From NCBI GenBank assembly GCA_964456255.1, contig CAYWDZ010000084.1:1-11923 (forward strand): 11,923 bases of DNA, read 5' to 3'. This DNA comes from ZC4RG30 sp964456255. Lineage in GTDB: Bacteria > Pseudomonadota > Gammaproteobacteria > Steroidobacterales > Steroidobacteraceae. The position numbers and the translations under genes were made by a program. Numbering within the stretch: position 1 is the stretch's first letter; the number at the start of each line of letters is the position of its first letter. The notes below the pieces were generated by a model. It saw only the letters and a program-made list of their open reading frames with translations, had not been told where the DNA came from and ran no database searches. Of this stretch, positions 10,738-11,923 are shown in pieces.

Positions 10738-11923
10738 ATGAGCATGGACTACGAAAAGCTGGGTGCCTTCTATCTCGGCAAGGTCTTCGACGCGGCCGCG
10801 AACAAGCTCTCCGACGACCCTTTGCTGTACGACTCGCGCGACCTGACCACGCACGCGGTGTGCGTGGGCATGACGGGCAGCGGCAAGACGGGCTTGTGCC
10901 TCGCGCTGCTCGAGGAAGCGGCCATCGACGGCATCCCGGCGATCTGCATCGACCCCAAGGGTGACCTGGGCAATCTCGCCCTCACCTTCCCGAACCTCGC
11001 GCCGCGCGACTTCGCCGGCTGGGTGGATGGTGGCGAGGCGGCACGCAAGGGCCTTTCGATCGACGATTACGCCGCGAAGGTGGCCGAGCAATGGCGCGCG
11101 GGCCTGGCCGAATGGGACCAGCCACCCGAGCGCATCCAGAAGTTTCGCGATGCCGCCGAGGTCGCGATCTACACCCCGGGTTCCGACGCGGGCCTGCCGC
11201 TTTCCATCCTGCAGTCGCTCGCGCCGCCGCCGGCCGAACTGGTGGCCGATGGCGCGGCGCTCGCCGAACGCATCGGCTCGGTGGTCTCGGGATTGCTTTC
11301 ACTGCTCGGCCGCGATGCCGATCCGCTCAAGAGCCGCGATCACATTCTGCTTTCCAATCTGCTGGAGCAGGCCTGGCGCGCGGGCCACGCGGTGGATCTG
11401 GGCTCACTGGTGGCGCAGGTGGCGAAGCCGCCGATCGACAAGCTCGGCGCGCTGGACCTGGAGACGTTCTTCCCGGCGAAGGACCGCATGGAGCTGGCGC
11501 TCGCCATCAACGGTCTGCTGGCCTCGCCGCGCTTTGCCACGTGGACCCATGGCGAGCCGCTGGATGCGCAGCGCCTGCTGTTCACGCCCGAGGGCAAGCC
11601 GCGCATCTCGGTAATCTCGATTGCGCACCTGAACGATGCCGAGCGCATGTTCGTGGTGACGCTGCTGCTGAACGAGGTGATCGGGTGGATGCGCCGCCAG
11701 CCCGGCACCTCCTCGCTGCGCGCCCTGCTCTACATGGACGAGATCTTCGGCTACTTCCCGCCCACCGCGAACCCGCCATCCAAGCCGCCGATGCTCACGC
11801 TGCTGAAGCAGGCGCGCGCCTTCGGCGTGGGATGCGTGCTCGCAACGCAGAATCCGGTGGACCTGGACTACCAGGGCCTGGGCAACACCGGTACCTGGCT
11901 GATCGGCCGCCTTCAGACCGAAC
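10738..11923 (+). CDS. HerA/FtsK-like P-loop ATPase (DUF87/DUF853 type), N-terminal part
   Basis: The 395 visible residues begin MSMDYEKLGAFYLGKVFD, then VCVGMTGSGKTGLCLALLEEAAIDGIPAICIDPKGDLGNLAL. This gives a Walker A motif at 44-51 (Lys50, Thr51) and the HerA-type DPKGDLGN motif. Walker B is LLYMDEIFGYFPP (Asp334, Glu335), followed by the sensor-like LATQNPVDLDYQGL (from about 368). These are marks of the HerA/FtsK superfamily of hexameric DNA or protein translocases; the cellular role of this long bacterial branch is unclear. The frame is open to the window edge; relatives are often about twice as long, so the C-terminal half is missing. ATG 10738 is preferred, with GGGGGAAG (10721-10728) 9 nt upstream; ATG 10744 is also possible. 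It is divergent from creB. Confidence 0.9.
   Translation, partial: MSMDYEKLGAFYLGKVFDAAANKLSDDPLLYDSRDLTTHAVCVGMTGSGKTGLCLALLEEAAIDGIPAICIDPKGDLGNLALTFPNLAPRDFAGWVDGGEAARKGLSIDDYAAKVAEQWRAGLAEWDQPPERIQKFRDAAEVAIYTPGSDAGLPLSILQSLAPPPAELVADGAALAERIGSVVSGLLSLLGRDADPLKSRDHILLSNLLEQAWRAGHAVDLGSLVAQVAKPPIDKLGALDLETFFPAKDRMELALAINGLLASPRFATWTHGEPLDAQRLLFTPEGKPRISVISIAHLNDAERMFVVTLLLNEVIGWMRRQPGTSSLRALLYMDEIFGYFPPTANPPSKPPMLTLLKQARAFGVGCVLATQNPVDLDYQGLGNTGTWLIGRLQTE

Noticed and set aside
10961..11614. 217-codon Arg/Trp-rich plus-strand frame
   Set aside because: It is an out-of-frame shadow of the HerA-like ATPase, whose Walker A, Walker B and sensor motifs lie in the other frame.

Overview
The window looks like a draft-genome scaffold from a high-GC gammaproteobacterium. 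Xanthomonadales or a close relative is my best guess, from the trpE-trpG layout with a Trp attenuator, the creB-creC-(membrane protein)-creD cluster, and an integron-type cassette array with GTTAGGC cores. No genus marker is present, so this is inference. Two 100-N scaffold gaps lie in the cre cluster.

Layout. (1) 1-1700, minus strand: a trp operon start. A promoter, a 19-residue leader peptide with three consecutive Trp codons, a full set of mutually exclusive hairpins ending in an intrinsic terminator, then trpE (TTG start) and the first 100 bases of trpG. (2) 1697-2086, minus: a small clan AA (retropepsin-like) aspartic protease whose stop codon overlaps the trp -35 box. (3) 2087-2344: non-coding, with degenerate 26-bp repeats and two strong palindromes. 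(4) 2345-5391, plus strand: a lower-GC integron gene-cassette array with no integrase in view (CALIN-like). It has two full attC sites of about 125 bp, one 55-bp mini-attC and two half-attC sites. Cargo: a 4-TM protein, an SH3-like exported protein, a lipoprotein, an exported-protein gene split by an in-frame stop, and an encapsulated-ferritin (EncFtn) homologue. (5) 5440-6815, plus: an exported protein with a Ca-loop-like motif, a VOC/glyoxalase-fold protein and a 4-TM protein, with no attC seen after them. (6) 6880-10655, minus: creB-creC-small membrane gene-creD. A three-copy TCCAC array with 11-bp period, matching CreB 'cre-tag' geometry, lies upstream of the last two genes. (7) 10738-end, plus: the first 395 codons of a HerA/FtsK-like (DUF87/DUF853-type) ATPase, divergent from creB.

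How it fits together. trpEG is probably controlled by transcription attenuation, possibly with a nearly leaderless leader peptide. CreC/CreB (two-component system) would activate the membrane gene and creD through the triple tag. The array carries mostly envelope or exported proteins plus an iron-oxidising encapsulin cargo without its shell gene. The N gap in creC is very probably an assembly artefact: its flanks repeat the same 55 bp, and removing the duplicate plus Ns gives an intact 482-residue CreC. The N gap in creB hides real sequence, namely the DNA-binding domain.
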